Shown: piece by piece, positions 1-12,900 of the stretch
Layout of the letters: the number at the start of each line of letters is the position of its first letter
Position numbering within the stretch: position 1 is the first letter of the stretch
DNA from: Thuidium tamariscinum
Lineage: Eukaryota; Streptophyta; Bryopsida; Hypnales; Thuidiaceae
Reading direction: 5' to 3'
Assembly (NCBI GenBank): GCA_947034885.2
Contig: OX344750.2
Coordinates: forward strand, 14,564,053 to 14,628,052
DNA: 64,000 nucleotides
Made by a program: the position numbers and the translations under genes
Notes under the pieces: generated by a model
What the model saw: the letters and a program-made list of their open reading frames with translations, nothing else
Databases searched by the model: none
Told to the model about the DNA's origin: nothing

Positions 1-55
1 CATCATTTTGTAGTATTTTTTATTAATAAATTAGCCTTTACTAACAGGGTCCATA

Positions 56-325
56 CACTATAAGAAACCCGTGTTTTAGGTGATGAGCCCTAATTTTTTA
101 TGACTAATTTTAGGTGATGTCAATGTTAACAACCCAAAAAATTTATGTCAACAAAAATGTCCAAGGTAACATCAATGTTGACAATTCAATGTTTTTATAT
201 TAACATTGATGTTACATTGGACATTTTTGTTGATACAAAAATTTTGAGTTGTCAACATTGACATCACCTAAAATCCGTCATAATAAATTAGGGTCCATCA
301 CCAAAAACAAAGGTTTCTTATAGTG
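56..325. mobile_element. CACTA-type MITE (270 bp foldback)
   Basis: The element begins CACTATAAGAAACC and ends GGTTTCTTATAGTG. It is flanked on both sides by the trinucleotide ATA (53-55 and 326-328), the 3-bp target duplication expected of CACTA/Spm transposons. The arms stay complementary for more than 100 bases, so almost the whole element folds into one hairpin. It has no coding capacity. Known: CACTA ends in plants typically read CACTAYAAGAAA. Inferred: a non-autonomous derivative mobilised by a CACTA transposase encoded elsewhere. Confidence 0.85.
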
Positions 326-328
326 ATA

Positions 329-1228
329 CAAATTTTTCATAATACAATGAGTATAGATGTATACAAATTCTTTCAAGTGAGTGATAAAATTTTTACAATC
401 TAGTAAATGTAAGGATTTTTTCTTTACATTTGTTGTAGTTGTCAAATAATGTTAGCCTGTATACAGTCTCTATGTTATAGTAGAAGTCATATTTAGGTGT
501 TAATCTACACTGTTTTTAGAATGTCAATTTCTAATGTTGTTAATGTTATATTGCTAGTATTAATGTTTTTCTTAGTTTTAGCATCATAACTATATTTAAT
601 GCTTTTATAATGTTGTTTGTTATTCACCATATTAGGTTGTTTAGAATATATGGTATAGAATTTCAAAATATTTAAAACTAATGTTTATTTGACATTTTTA
701 TTTGTCATTTGAAATTGTACTACCATACAAGTAGTACATATATAAAAAAAGAGGGTTTATATAAGACACTAGTTTTATAGTGTGTATTGTATATAGGTAT
801 AAAAAAATTAGACATATAAGTTTTGTATATAAAATAGCCCAACTATAAAAACCATATGAATGAATTTATAAAAAATCATAGGATATTAATGTTAAATACA
901 CTATTCACGCACGTGTATACTTAAAATTACAAGGAGTGATCTCCCCGAGGGTTTTTGAAGAAACCAATAGAAGAAATGGCTATAGAAATTTGAATTTGAA
1001 CTTGGGATTTGGAAAATATGAGAGTTAAAAGGTCCATTTTGAATTAGGAAGAGAAGTTCAAAGCTGCCAAGACTAATTACAATGTCATTTAAAGTTTAGA
1101 AACTTTTAATCCTCAAAGAATGAAGCTATGACTTCAATATTGACCTCAAGGTCAAAACTAGTTTAATAGATCTTTATAGTAATTTGTGGAATTTTATATG
1201 CAACTTTAGGGTGCCTTCAAAGTCACAA
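329..1228. other. AT-rich intergenic DNA, no gene seen
   Basis: The sequence is rich in stop codons in every frame and shows no domain, RNA gene or clear terminal repeat. It separates the CACTA-type MITE from the hAT-like element. Confidence 0.5.
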
Positions 1229-1237
1229 CTAAAATAG

Positions 1238-2090
1238 CAACGACGCTAGTTTGTGAGCCTAAAAGCATGAGCTTGCGAGCTGTGAGCGTAGGTTTTGTGA
1301 GCCCAGAGAATCAACCAAAAAAACTGTGAATTTTTTAAGCCAAGAGAAAAAAAAAAGTCAAGTCATTTTTAAAAAAATCTATTTATAGTAAAATTTCAGC
1401 TTCATGACTGTAGACCTATGACCGTGGATCCATGACCGTGGAAATGTGGTTAATGTATTTTAAAATTTTAAACCCTACTATCTCCAAAAGGCCTCTCAAT
1501 ACCTTCTAAAACAATTTAGAATTTTAGAATTTTTTTTTGAGGTTCGAAATCCAGAATCCAGCGAGGGGTTTTCTAAGGTGATGGAGTCGTGAAAAAAAAA
1601 GTTTTTTTTTTTTTTTTTTTCCGACTTTATCACCCTGAAATTGAGCTCTCGGTACCGAGAGAAGGTTTTAAAGGGTGAAAAGTTGCAAAAAAAAAATGAA
1701 CTAGTAACATAGTCGGAAAAAAAGAAAAAAAAGTTGAAAAAAAATGAAAAAAAAAGTTTTGAAGACTCCAAAGCCCTCTACCTCCAAACCCCTTTCAATA
1801 TCAAGAGGGATTTTTGAGGGTGATGGAGTTGCAAAAAAAATTTGAAAAATAAAAAAAGGACTGAAAAAAAATGAAAAAAATTGAAATTTTTTGTTTTGAA
1901 AAAAAGAGTTTTGAAAATCACAAATTTCAAATCTCATGAGGGGGATACTAGATATAAAAATCCAAAATTCTTAAAGCATGGTAATAGGTCCATGCCCTAA
2001 AAATCACTAAAAATTTCATCAAAAATTCTAGACTCACAAGTTCATAGGCTTATAGGCTCACGCTCGCAAGCTTACAAAATAGCATCCCTG
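1238..2090 (+). mobile_element. hAT-like non-autonomous element, copy 1
   Basis: The ends CAACGACGCTAGTTTGT and ACAAAATAGCATCCCTG form imperfect inverted repeats continuing inward through a GAGCTTGCGAGC-like stretch. The 9 bases CTAAAATAG occur on both sides (1229-1237 and 2091-2099), a perfect target duplication of 8-9 bp. The interior has long A and T homopolymers and a CTCTCGGTACCGAGAG palindrome near 1650. Minus-strand open frames rich in Phe/Ser are by-products of the homopolymers. Known: hAT TIRs often begin CAGGGRTG with 8-bp duplications; MULEs have 9-11 bp, so the superfamily is not fixed. A second copy lies at 53633-54468 in the same orientation. Confidence 0.75.
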
Positions 2091-2389
2091 CTAAAATAGA
2101 AGCCATGAAAAGAATGATGGAATTAAGCCTAAGCCAAAATGAAAGAAAAGTTCAATGATGAACCCCAAAAGTTCTATAAAAGCCTACAAGGGCAAAAATG
2201 TGATTCTAGGTAGGCTTATACAATTGCAATATTCATCATAGTTTCTAAATACTCTTGTTGAGCTAAAGAATCACATATGCTTCATAGAAATATAGATTTT
2301 ATTTCAATAAGTGCCTCAAAGCAAATTTACAGCCCTATAAAGCCAAAAAAAATTACAAAAGGCAAAATGATTTTCAATTTTTTTTCTAA

Positions 2390-2979
2390 TAAATAAATTT
2401 TTTTGTACATGTGAAGCTTTGATTCATTCTATTTGGAGTAGTGATGAAAAAGTTATGGGTAATCTTGTTTAGAGGCAATCTAAGCAACTTCTTTGAAATG
2501 TTACTTATAGGATTCATTTTTTAATGCAATTAATGTGTTTCAACTCCATCTCAAGTAGAATTAAATACAAATTAGTTTTTTTGTTCAATTTTAGACCTAG
2601 TACCTCTACTTAACGATTTCTCAAAGAAAAAAATCAAGAGTTGTTTTGTAAAAATTCTTTCCTAGACTTTAAACTCAATTCTTCAACATGAGTTTTTTTA
2701 GTTCAAAGTCTATAAGGCAAATTTGTTCACATATGGTAGTCAAAGTCATTTGTAATTGTAAGACAATGTTCAAGAAAAAAAATTCCAACTTTGAATGCTT
2801 ATATCTTTTAATCTACACAATCAAGCTTCATGGAATTTTTATTTCATAATCTTAGACAAGAGAAGTACAAGATCTTGTGGTTGGATTCTAAAAAAAGAAA
2901 ATTTTCTACTTTTTTGAATGAATGCAACAATTTGAATGGTTATCGGCAAAAACAATGTCCTTGAGACTTTAAGAATTAA
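2390..2979 (+). repeat. Degraded fragment of the TTAA-bounded repeat family
   Basis: The stretch around 2410-2540 (GTGAAGCTTTGATTCATTC, AAAAGTTATGGGTAAT) and around 2800-2890 (a 'TATATCTTTTAATCTACACAATC' type segment) follows in the same order as the interior of the element at 43466-44420. The right edge resembles the family end (GAGACTTTAAGAATTAA at 2963-2979) and finishes in TTAA. The left part is missing or unrecognisable. Old, truncated copy; boundaries approximate. Confidence 0.45.
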
Positions 2980-3599
2980 AATAAATAAACAAAAGGATCC
3001 AAATTAATAGTTGCCAAGACTTCTATGTCAAATGAAATTTGTAGACTCTTAAATTCAAAAGAATAAGTCTACAACCATTTTTCTAAACTTCATTTGGCAA
3101 TTACCTATGGATGTGATTTGTTGTCTTATTTTTCAAAATCAAGTCAAATACTTCATTTGAAATGTTGTTTATACGTGCATGCTAAATTGTAAAAATCGGA
3201 ATTATCTTCTATAGATTTACATTAAATCTTAAATTTATCAATGATCTAAAATGGATCAATCCATTTTCAAAGCAACCATTTATAGATCTAGAAATGTAAA
3301 AATTACTTGGACTTGCCTAGCTCATTCTCAAAAAATCAAATTTATTTAGCTATCAAGTAGTATTTTTGGAATTACAAAAAAAATTCATTGTTGAATTAAC
3401 AAATATCTTAAAAGCAATGATGGTTTAGTAGTTGCAGTAAAGATTCATTAAATGGGAGAACTTTGACCAATGAAGTAAAGGCATGTATTCATAGGAAGGG
3501 TAAGGAAGGGTATCCCTTTAGTGATTGTGGTTGATTTGGGGGGCAAGCACAATTTCTATATACGATTCTTGAAAAGTCTCATTTTGTGACTACTCTATA

Positions 3600-4210
3600 A
3601 ATGTAATTTTAAATCAAATTGTATGAACTAGTTTTATAGGACAAATCCTTGAACCAAACAAAAAATGAAAGTGATCCAACACTTCACATCCTTGTAAACA
3701 TTGGTGCTAAATATAGTTTGCCACAATTGGACATAATTTCACTAAATACTCTAAAAATTGATCCTAAACCTTCCAAATAATTCTTTCACGATATGAATAG
3801 TCATTTTTTACATTCATTACATTTTTTTTGCAATATTTCATATATAAAGGGTTGGCTGATTCAAATTTAGATAAGCATAGGTAATGCATCTTTGCATGCA
3901 TTTCCTTGAAATTGGCTTTTCAAGGAGCATACAAAGACACTCCAATTGCATTGTTCTCTAGGGTTTTTGAAATGAGATGTTCTATGAACAATACCAGACA
4001 AAAATTCCAAAAATCAACCAAAAACTAGTCAATCGGTCACTAAAGGGTTATAATTGCACCACCTTGTTTTTGAAAAGTTGGCCCCATCTTTTGAAATGGA
4101 AGAGAAGCAATTAGAGACTTTGGCATGCTTTGAGAAGGAACACATGGCAATTGTCAAGCTATGTAAAGAACATCACAAGAAAAAAACATTAAAAATCGTC
4201 TCATTGAATG
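3600..4210 (+). pseudogene. Possible Ty3/gypsy-like retropepsin relic
   Basis: Short, frameshifted peptide fragments in order suggest a decayed pol protease region. At 3670-3777 the frame reads LHILVNIGAKYSLP, like a retropepsin active-site block in which the expected D of DTGA is N. At about 3850-4000, after a frame change, fragments read ISIGNASLHAF and YKDTPIALFSR, reminiscent of the I-G-N and D-T-P-I-x-L-x-R segments near the protease C terminus. Stops and frameshifts interrupt all of it. No LTRs, primer-binding site or reverse transcriptase motif were found. Family assignment is tentative. Confidence 0.3.
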
Positions 4211-5676
4211 AATAATGAGGTTGGACAATAATGACATTTTAAAGTCTAATGAATTTTTAGACAAGACCATTCCTGACCCTTTTTCAATGAGCTATCCAAT
4301 AGTAGTTTGGAGTTAGAGTAACATTATAAGCGGCACTACACTCCCCTTTTTTGAACACTATTTAGTCTCTTAATATAAACAACTATTGCAATGCATGTCT
4401 TGCACTCAAATTTAAGACACTTTCCAAATTATTTTTTGTTGTGTGTTGTTTTGTATTCTTTTTCATTCTACTAAATTTGATGTTGAAATTTGGCTCAATA
4501 GTTGTGACAAATCTTCACTTTATCTCATAATTGTGAAATTTAACAATGAAGTGGTCACTATTACAAGACCATTTTCTCAATCATTTTTGGCCCTTAGAAT
4601 ATAAGACTTATGGTTTTTGTGCATGTAGTTCTTGATTATTTTGAAAAATGAGCATATAATGCCAACTTTCTAAAATGTTGTTTGTCCAATAGAGCTAGTC
4701 AAAGCATAATATTAGCAATGCCAAAACATTGGTTCTCTTGCACTAGTACCCTTCACTTTTATATTATATTATTTTGATCTATGACTTGGACTGAAACCAA
4801 ACTTTGTAGATATAATAAGGACTTAATTTACTACAAGATTATGTGCTTAATTTTACTTAAAAATGACTCATCTTACTTTGAGATTCAACTTTGTTTAGCT
4901 TAGAAAATCAAGATCTAAAACACCTTGAAAATGAGTGAAAATTTTGAGATATAAAGTGAAGAACATTATGAATCTCTTTGCCATATCATTCTAGAATTAG
5001 AAATCCATCACTCCCTTGTTATAGGTTCAAAGTTCAGATTGCTACAAAATATTCAAACTTAGAAAATTCTAAAATTTCAAATTGAAATTAAAACTAAATT
5101 TGATAAAGTTCATTTCAATGGTTGGATTTATTTTCAAAAAGTGATCATTTTATGGCTAAAAAATAATTAGAGAAAGAAGCAAGAAATTGCAATATATACT
5201 AAATAAATTTTTGTTTCTTTATTTATGATAGCTTAAAACAATGCTAAAAAAAATATCCAATACCATTCATCAAAATCGAGTTTAAGCAAGACCACCTAAT
5301 AAAAAATTTGGATAGAAGAGTGATTTATTACATCCTCAAAAAATTCCTAAAATCATCCATCAAAGGACATTTGTCTTCTCAAGGTTTTTTAGACACCAAA
5401 TAAATCTAAATATTTAAAAAATATTTTTCTAAAATTGATAAACAACAAAAATCATATTTTGCCAAAATTTGAATATATGTTTGAATCCAAATAGAAATTT
5501 CTATTGAGAACCTTGAAATCAAAGGTTGAAATTGATTTTGCCAATTCTTAGAAAGACCTTTAGCAATTTTTGTATTGGCAAATATAAGATCTATATCATG
5601 AATATGGAATGTATTTAAAGCAATGAAGTGAATAATAGAATTAAGCTAGAATTAAATTTAAAAAAAATTGAAGTAA
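4211..5676. other. AT-rich intergenic DNA, no gene seen
   Basis: No open frame of useful length, no RNA gene and no clear terminal repeats. It may include more decayed retroelement sequence beyond the relic just upstream, but no motif supports that. Confidence 0.4.
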
Positions 5677-6062
5677 GGGAGAAATACCCATTTTCGTCCC
5701 TATACCTATTACTGGACCCTAGAGTACCACTAAATCTATCCATAAGCATTCATTAAAGTGTCCAACAAATGTTTAATTCTAATTTGTTGATGCTGTTGTA
5801 AGACACTTGTATAGTTTTCATTACTGACAACTAATTTCAGCAAGTATTTAGTTAAAGGTACACCTATAGGACGGTTCCAGAGGTCTAAGGAGCCAACACT
5901 TTGGAAATTTATAGAAATTACATATTGATTTCCAAAAATTTTAATTTTTTTTAATATTCATGATTTTCACTCACTAATACTGGAAAAATATCAGTTTTAG
6001 AAAATATTGCCTCCAACTATGTTGAATTCCTTATTTGGACGGTTTTGGATGTTTCCACTATA
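5677..6062 (+). repeat. 390-bp interspersed repeat, copy 1
   Basis: A block starting GGGAGAAATACCCATTTTCG and ending GGATGTTTCCACTATA recurs at 7702-8090 and 25566-25957 with the same order and orientation. Shared landmarks are GGACCCTAGAGTACCAC, AAGCATTCATTAAAG, AAGGTACACCTATAGGA and TTTTCACTCACTAATA. The reverse complement of the right edge (GGAAACACCCAAAAC) loosely matches the left edge, suggesting a weak TIR. No coding capacity. It could be a MITE or a SINE-like repeat; no A-tail or Pol III boxes are evident. Confidence 0.75.
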
Positions 6063-6543
6063 ACAACACAGATAATTAAATTTCAAAGTCATATACTAAT
6101 ATGATGCTAAGAAATAATTAACCTTCAAACGCCAGGCCTATGACCACTGGTTTCAAGCCATACTCTCTATCTCTCAGTTTGTTGCCATTTTGTAATAAGA
6201 TGTGTATGAAAATTTTTATTTTTATTTTTTAGAGATGAAACTACATGTCCTCTGTATTTCACAAAAATTTCAGATTCTTTTGAGGACAATTGTATTTTCT
6301 GAAATTTTTTGAAGAAAAATTGAAGAAAAAATCACATCAAATAGAAAATAATCTCAAAAAATGTGAAAATTTCACCATGTGTGAACAATACAATGAAAAT
6401 CATCATGGTGTAATCTAATTTGCTGCATACATGTATAATTAGAATGTAGTGGAGATTAAAAATACAACCAAAGTTCAAACTGCAATAATATATTTATTTT
6501 TCCAAATTTTTCCAAAATTTCAATTGGAGTAGCAATTGCAGTG

Positions 6544-7092
6544 AGGTGTGTACACCTAAAAGCGCCACAAATTAGTCTGTAGCTCTAATGAACGTTGAAT
6601 GATGATTAGTCCATGTAGAAAATCAAACAGATGTGTTTATGAGGAAGAGATGCACAATCAATTTAGTCATTGTGGCAACTATGAGAGCATAATAGGCTCG
6701 TAAAGTTTTGCATGTAGGGTGACTAAAAGAGCTCATAGACTACATTAGAAAAGAGCATAGCCATACCCAATATGGCCCTCACTCAATGTAAGAAGAAACA
6801 CAAATGCTCAGCCATTGTGCCATTAAAAAATTAAAAAATAAAGGAGTTTGGGGAATAAAGAAGTAGCAAAAGAAACTACTGAAGTGTAACATCATCCTCT
6901 AAAATGCTTTAGCTGTCACTTAAAGACTCTTAATGATGTCCATAATCTGACATGAACTCTCTCATAAAAACCCTGACAACTTCTAAAACTGCCCATATAA
7001 ATGAATGACCATTTTTGTATATGCCAAAGCCATTGTAGTGCCTTTTCTAACTGGCGCTTTTAGACACAGGGCAATTTTAGGTGTACCCACCT
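6544..7092. mobile_element. Unassigned MITE, about 550 bp
   Basis: The left edge AGGTGTGTACACCTAAAAGC is matched in inverse by the right edge TTTTAGGTGTACCCACCT. An inner GCGCC pair (AAAAGCGCCA and TGGCGCTTTT) is also inverted. No coding frame and no clear target duplication. A non-autonomous TIR transposon is inferred; the superfamily is unknown. Confidence 0.6.
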
Positions 7093-7701
7093 TAGAGGAC
7101 CTTCATTTCATTAATTAGGCTCAAACTCAGGAGAAATGTCAGATTTTGTTAATTTCTCAAAATACACTGAAATGGCAAATTTTGTCATCCATTTTCTCTA
7201 ATTACTTCTCAACTACATGAAAACAAACATTAGTTAGACTAAAAACTCAATTAAAAACTCTTTACAATTCAACACGAAAAGTCATTAAAATAATATGAAG
7301 GAAAAAAACTATTGTCCAGGTCCTTTTAGGCCCTTGAAGCCTGCCAAATGCCAAAAATTGGCGCCGGCGGCATTAAGTGTCTCTTTAATTGAAGAAGTTG
7401 AAAAGTTGTTTCAAAGAACCTACGTAGAAACCTTTTGAGGTTCAATTAATTTATTAAAAAAAGACAATAAAGGCTTTGAATTTTTTTTTAAAAGAGTTGA
7501 AAGGTTTTTGAATTTTTTTTCTTTTTCTAAACTTCTTATTGCAACAAAATATGACGGTTAATGTGATTAAAAACCCTAATATTTCAATCCTTATGGACCA
7601 CGTGTAGGATAGTAGATAGGTAGTTTATATAGTATAAATTAAAACTTCAATCAAATCTCTTGGTATTCTAAATGCTCATCAAATGAGTTTTATATATGCA
7701 T

Positions 7702-8090
7702 AAGGGAGGAACACTTATTTCCATCCTTGTACCTATTCTTGGACCCTAGAGTACCACTAAATCTGTCCATAAGCATTCATTAAAGCGTCCGACAAATGTT
7801 TAATTCTAATTTGCTGATGCAGTTGTAAGACACATGTATAATTTTCATTCACTGACAACTGATTTCAACAAGTGTTCAGTTAAAGGTACACCTATAGGAC
7901 GATTCTAGTGGTCTAGGAAGCCAACACTTTGGAAATTTATAGAAATTACATATTGATTCCAAAAATTTTAATTTTTTTTAATATTCATGATTTTCACTCA
8001 CTAATACTGGAAAAATATTTGTTTTAGAAAACGGTGCCTCCAACTACGCTGAATTCCTTATTTGGACGTTTTTGGGTGTTTCCAATGTAG
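7702..8090 (+). repeat. 390-bp interspersed repeat, copy 2
   Basis: Same order of landmarks as the copy at 5677-6062: GGACCCTAGAGTACCAC, AAGCATTCATTAAAG, AAGGTACACCTATAGGA, and the end GGGTGTTTCCAATG. Only scattered substitutions separate the copies. Two copies within 2.1 kb bracket the 550-bp MITE. Confidence 0.75.
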
Positions 8091-9631
8091 TTTGAATGCA
8101 AGGTTTTGGAAAATACAAAATCTTATATAAGAATTCTAATAAATTATTTTTTCAGCAAAATTGTATGACTTTTGTCTTGATTTCAAATTTCCATCACTTT
8201 TGTCATGGCTTCAAAATTTTGGTGTTTTTGTCTTAGCTTCATTACATCAATGTAGTCATGGCTTTAAAAGTCCATTATTGAAAGTGTGACTTTAAATTTT
8301 TGTTACTTTTGTCCTTGCTTCATTTTTGTTTTAATTGTGACTTTAAAAGCACTTTATGGTAGCAAGGTGTTCAAGGTTGTATCCTATAGAGAAGCTTTCT
8401 CAATCTTGTTGTAAAACATGAAACTACAAATGTAAGGCTATAAGGTGCATCTATACTTCATTGACATTGGAAGGTTGATACAATTCTTGAAAGTTGGTGT
8501 TAACAATTAGGCAAAAAAAGGTAATTTAATAGATGAGAATCATTAGTAGTGTAGAGAAGCCCTAATAATGTTTTGTATCTTTTTATCAAGATTTTAGGTT
8601 TCTAAAACCCTTGTTGTACCTTCATCATTGTGAATCATATTTTGTCTTCAAATTTTTTATAATTTTGACACATTAGAATATTAGACATTTGAAATTCAAA
8701 TCTTGTTGAAAAATCTTTATAGAGTGGCATTTTAAAGCTGAAGATGTAATTATAAACACAAATTATTTTTTCTTTTCTTTTTGGAATTACCTTCAATATT
8801 CTTGATTTTGGTGTAGACATTGAACATTTAAACTCTTAATTTATGTTTCTCCTAAAAAGATTGAAAATTCTTCATGATTCTCATGAAGTCATTTTATAAA
8901 TTATTTAATGTTTTATATTCTTTTTGAATAAATTTATAAGTATCTTGTACTCTAAATGTTTATTTCATGTTACATATATATTTTTAGACCTTTAAAATGC
9001 AATATTTGAAGAATTTTTTTGCATTATTTGATATATGATTCTTCAAGAATGAATACACTTTTTTTTGTTTCTTATATTTAGCATATTTCCAAGGGATAAT
9101 AATACATAATGATTCTAAGATTTTTAAATTTTAAATTTAGCGTACTTTGATTGAATGCATCATTAATGAAAACTAGAAGAATAATACAATTTTGTTTTAC
9201 GATTAGTTTTATTTAAGTCACATGTTGTATTTGAATATCAAAAAATCAATTTAAAAACTACTACAACCATTAATTTATTCATATTTATGAATTTTTTTCA
9301 TTAATTTGAATTAGAAACAATGTAGACTTGAGCTTATATATTAATTTATAACCTAATTCTTTCTAAATAATTCAATTTATAAAGAAACAACATTGTACCT
9401 ATAAATCTTGTTGTACTTTCATTATTCTGAAATTTGAATATTGGAGCTAGTATAAATTAGAACTTTATTGAGGTTACTAATGTTATATTAAATTATCTAA
9501 CCTTAGAAGCAAACAATTGAATATTGTTGAAATGAATAATTCTATTAATTTGTTATTGGCATATTGCCATATTCGTAAGACTATATCAGAAAATAAATGC
9601 AAAAAGGAGAAACATAGTTGAAGATTCGAAA
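8091..9631. other. Region upstream of the dynein gene
   Basis: AT-rich sequence without recognisable repeats or genes. It should contain the promoter and 5' UTR of the dynein gene, but no TATA box, initiator or transcription-factor site stands out from the A+T background. An untranslated upstream exon could lie here and would not be detectable by eye. Confidence 0.4.
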
Positions 9632-9929
9632 ATGGAAGAAGATGATAATTTGGGAACCAAAAAACGTAAAATCACTGAAAACTATATTGAAAAAAGACTT
9701 AGAGGGCCTACAATTAAAACTTATCCTTCAGGACCTAATAAAGATGTTCATCTTAGTCACCCTTTAGTCTTAAAGATGCCTGAATTATTAGATGCATTTC
9801 CTCCACAAAAACATAGTGGTAAAAAAACAAGTAGTACAAGTAGTAAGGAAGCTTGGAAGAGAAGGCAAGGAAAGTTTGCACTTGCAACTCCTGAATCTGA
9901 ACCAAATTATATGTGGTTACCATTTTTTG
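9632..9929 (+). CDS. Dynein exon 1 (residues 1-99)
   Basis: Opens with ATG at 9632 (MEEDDNLGTKKRKITENY) and ends at donor G|GTAAAT in phase 1. The N terminus is charged and lineage-specific. A short basic stretch (KKRK) lies near residues 10-13 and a Ser/Thr/Lys-rich run near residues 64-73. I chose this ATG because it is the first in the open frame directly preceding the conserved part and gives a typical leader before the first conserved block. No protein-family match to the first 90 residues is recognised, so the start is less certain than the later exons. Confidence 0.7.
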
Positions 9930-12900
9930 GTAAATTCTTTATACTTGTATTTTATAATCATTATTATTTACAAATGTACAATAAGCTTTTTCAAATGTAA
10001 AAATGCAAAATCCATTCAACCATTAGTATGTAAATTATTGTATTATAGATATCAAGTGCACATTATTACATTCTATAAATTATACAAAAGATTAATAATT
10101 GTATATTTCTTAATAAACAACAAGCATGTAATATTGATACTTTAAATCATTTATAACTTAAGACATATACTACTATAGGTTTTTGCATTGAATATAATAT
10201 TTTCCAATAATAAGTGAAGCAATTTTGATTTTTGTCTTCAAATATTTCATTTCAATCAATGTGATTGTATGAGATTAATTTCTACTTTAAAAAACAAATA
10301 TTGCAATAGTAAAAAGTGGTTCAATTTAGTTTCTATTGAACCATTATTCTTGCTTAAATAAATAGGTTTAACAAAAAAAATTCTATGTAGAATCATTGAA
10401 AGAAGACCCAACAAGGCCTGAATTTGTATATTTACAACCACCAAAAATTCCAAAATCACCAAAATATGATCCTTATGATTTAGAGATTGTTCGATATTGC
10501 AATCTTGATGGACCTTATTTCTACACAATGAGTTGTAAAGGTGTAACACTTTTTAGAGATGGAGAAGCAGGTATTCAACTTAACATCATGTATATGTTCA
10601 AATTATAAAGTATGTGAATTTTAATTATATGAATTTCACACTGATTTTTTTTATTGAAATACCAAAGAATGTGCAATTCTAGATGTCAATTCTTATTTTA
10701 TTATTCTACATATAAAATTACTTCAATGGCGTTTTGAAATCAAAATTTATTTCCATCAAAGTTTTGTCAAAAACTCAATTAGTTATTGAGAATCAAAAAA
10801 TAAATAAGTGTAGATTTGTATATTTTAAAAACACGTATTATAAATAGTTGAAGCTGTACTTCAAAATCCATCAAGAATAGAATAATTTTTAAAATCTTTA
10901 TTAGTTTATTTATACTAACATTGTAAGATGGAAAAAAAATTCACATTCATTTACAACATTAAAGAATAATCATGCAAATTTAATTAGTATTTTGGTCTGA
11001 TTTCTAATTGCTTAGATGTGATTTTTTCAAATATTTTGGAAGATAATAAAATATAATGCTTTAGTTGTCAATTCACATGTTTTTATTTTTTTTAAATTGG
11101 AGCAATTCAACAAAAAAGAGAATGACACTTAATTGAAATTTTCACTTAATGATATAGAATAAGATTATATTATCCATTGAAGAATTATATAAATTAATGC
11201 ACAAGAAATAACTTGTTAAAAACAAAAATTTAAAGACTTGCAAATGTAAAATTATATTTATTTATAAAATAATAATAGTAAATAAAAAATTAAGGTATTA
11301 AAAATGTTTATTCTAGAATTTGATAAGAGCCTTTATAAGAAACATTGAATTTCAAGACTAAGCATCCAATTATAATAGAAAACTTCCATTTATAATAGAG
11401 ATTTCTTACAAATTTCTTTTGAACTTCAAGAAGTTTTGATGAAATTTTTCTATTCTTTTAATTATCAAAATATTTTCAAAAATATAATTATTTTTAAAGT
11501 CTAGTAGTAAATTTAATGGTAAATGATTTAACAAATAAAGCAATTCAAATCACACACTTGTCTATTAATTGCTTGTATAGAGGTTTTAATTTAAAACAAG
11601 TTTATAGAAATAGAAATTAACATCATTAAAATGATTATATGTTTAATAAGAGCAATTCAAGTCATGCAACAATTTAATTACTCATCTCAAATGCATTGTT
11701 TTAGGTATATTTAGCTATGTTATATATATATAATCTTGAATGAACATGCAAAGGTTGAAAATAAACTATTAATTTCAACTAGAATAACAATTTAGTAACC
11801 ATTTTTGTACAATAGTTATCAATTATGATCCATGGACCATATTTGAAATAGATGGATCTTCCATTTTACTAATCCTTATTTTAAGACAAAAATAAAATAA
11901 AAATTCATTCTACACGTGATTTGCTAGTTTAAAATGTAAAATATGTTGAATATAGCAAGATATAATAGGCAAAAAATTTATAGTTGAAAAGGGTCAAATC
12001 AATTAGTTACATTGAAAAAAATAGAAGTGAGACCATATTTTATATATATTTGAAAAATAATGAATCATTTTTTGATAGTGATATTACAATTTCATTAGTA
12101 AATAGGATAATTTTAAAGATTTGATCATTACAAAACTAAAAAGAAAACTTACCCTTAAATTTTTGCATTTGAAAGCATATTTACATGTATAATTTGAATT
12201 TTAGATAAGTTATTTATTGTTAAAATCTAGAAAATTATTTTATACATATACATATATTCAAAAATATTGATAATTTTTCTTGAATTTCTTTATTATAGAA
12301 TTTTTCATTAAAAATATTTATAACAAAGGCCTTTTGAAATATATATTTCCAGTAGATGAAATAGATATTTGTGATTTATAAACTTATAAGATGTATTTAT
12401 ATAATACTAACACTTTTAGTTTTTTCATATATTAAATTTTTTTGTTAAATGACAATATTTCTTGTTTTAATATATTCCATAGAATTTGAACCATTGGATC
12501 AATGGGAACGGGGCTATAATACTTTTAGGTGCATTATGTACTTAGACATTTTTCGCCAAGTATGCATTGATTTGCTTTTAATAGAGTTTATACAATTAAA
12601 TTTATTTTTATTTTTATTTGAGATAAAGTTTACATATACAATATAAGAAATCGTTAGAATATACTTGTATATTTTTTGAAAGCTTAGCTTAAATATTTGA
12701 AGTTTGAATGTGCAAAATTTATTGATCTATTGTAGTATAAAATTTGGAGGACTTGGGCAATTTGGAAACATTATGTAAGAAGAAAGACAAAATCATCATC
12801 AACAATAGCCATCAAAAAATATTTATTTATTGCAAACATTATATTTTCTATTGTATTAATGAAAATCCGTGAGGTAACTTCAACGAATTATAAGAAGAAT

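Noticed and set aside
1496-1937. Two minus-strand frames rich in Phe, Ser and Lys
   Set aside because: They are products of poly-A/T tracts within the hAT-like element; a similar frame appears in its second copy at 53862-54166. No protein family is recognisable.
9792-10145. Plus-strand frame of 117 codons overlapping exon 1
   Set aside because: It is the +1 frame across exon 1 and intron 1; the dynein frame explains this DNA.
10256-10549. Minus-strand 97-codon frame opposite exon 2
   Set aside because: Antisense shadow of a conserved dynein exon.
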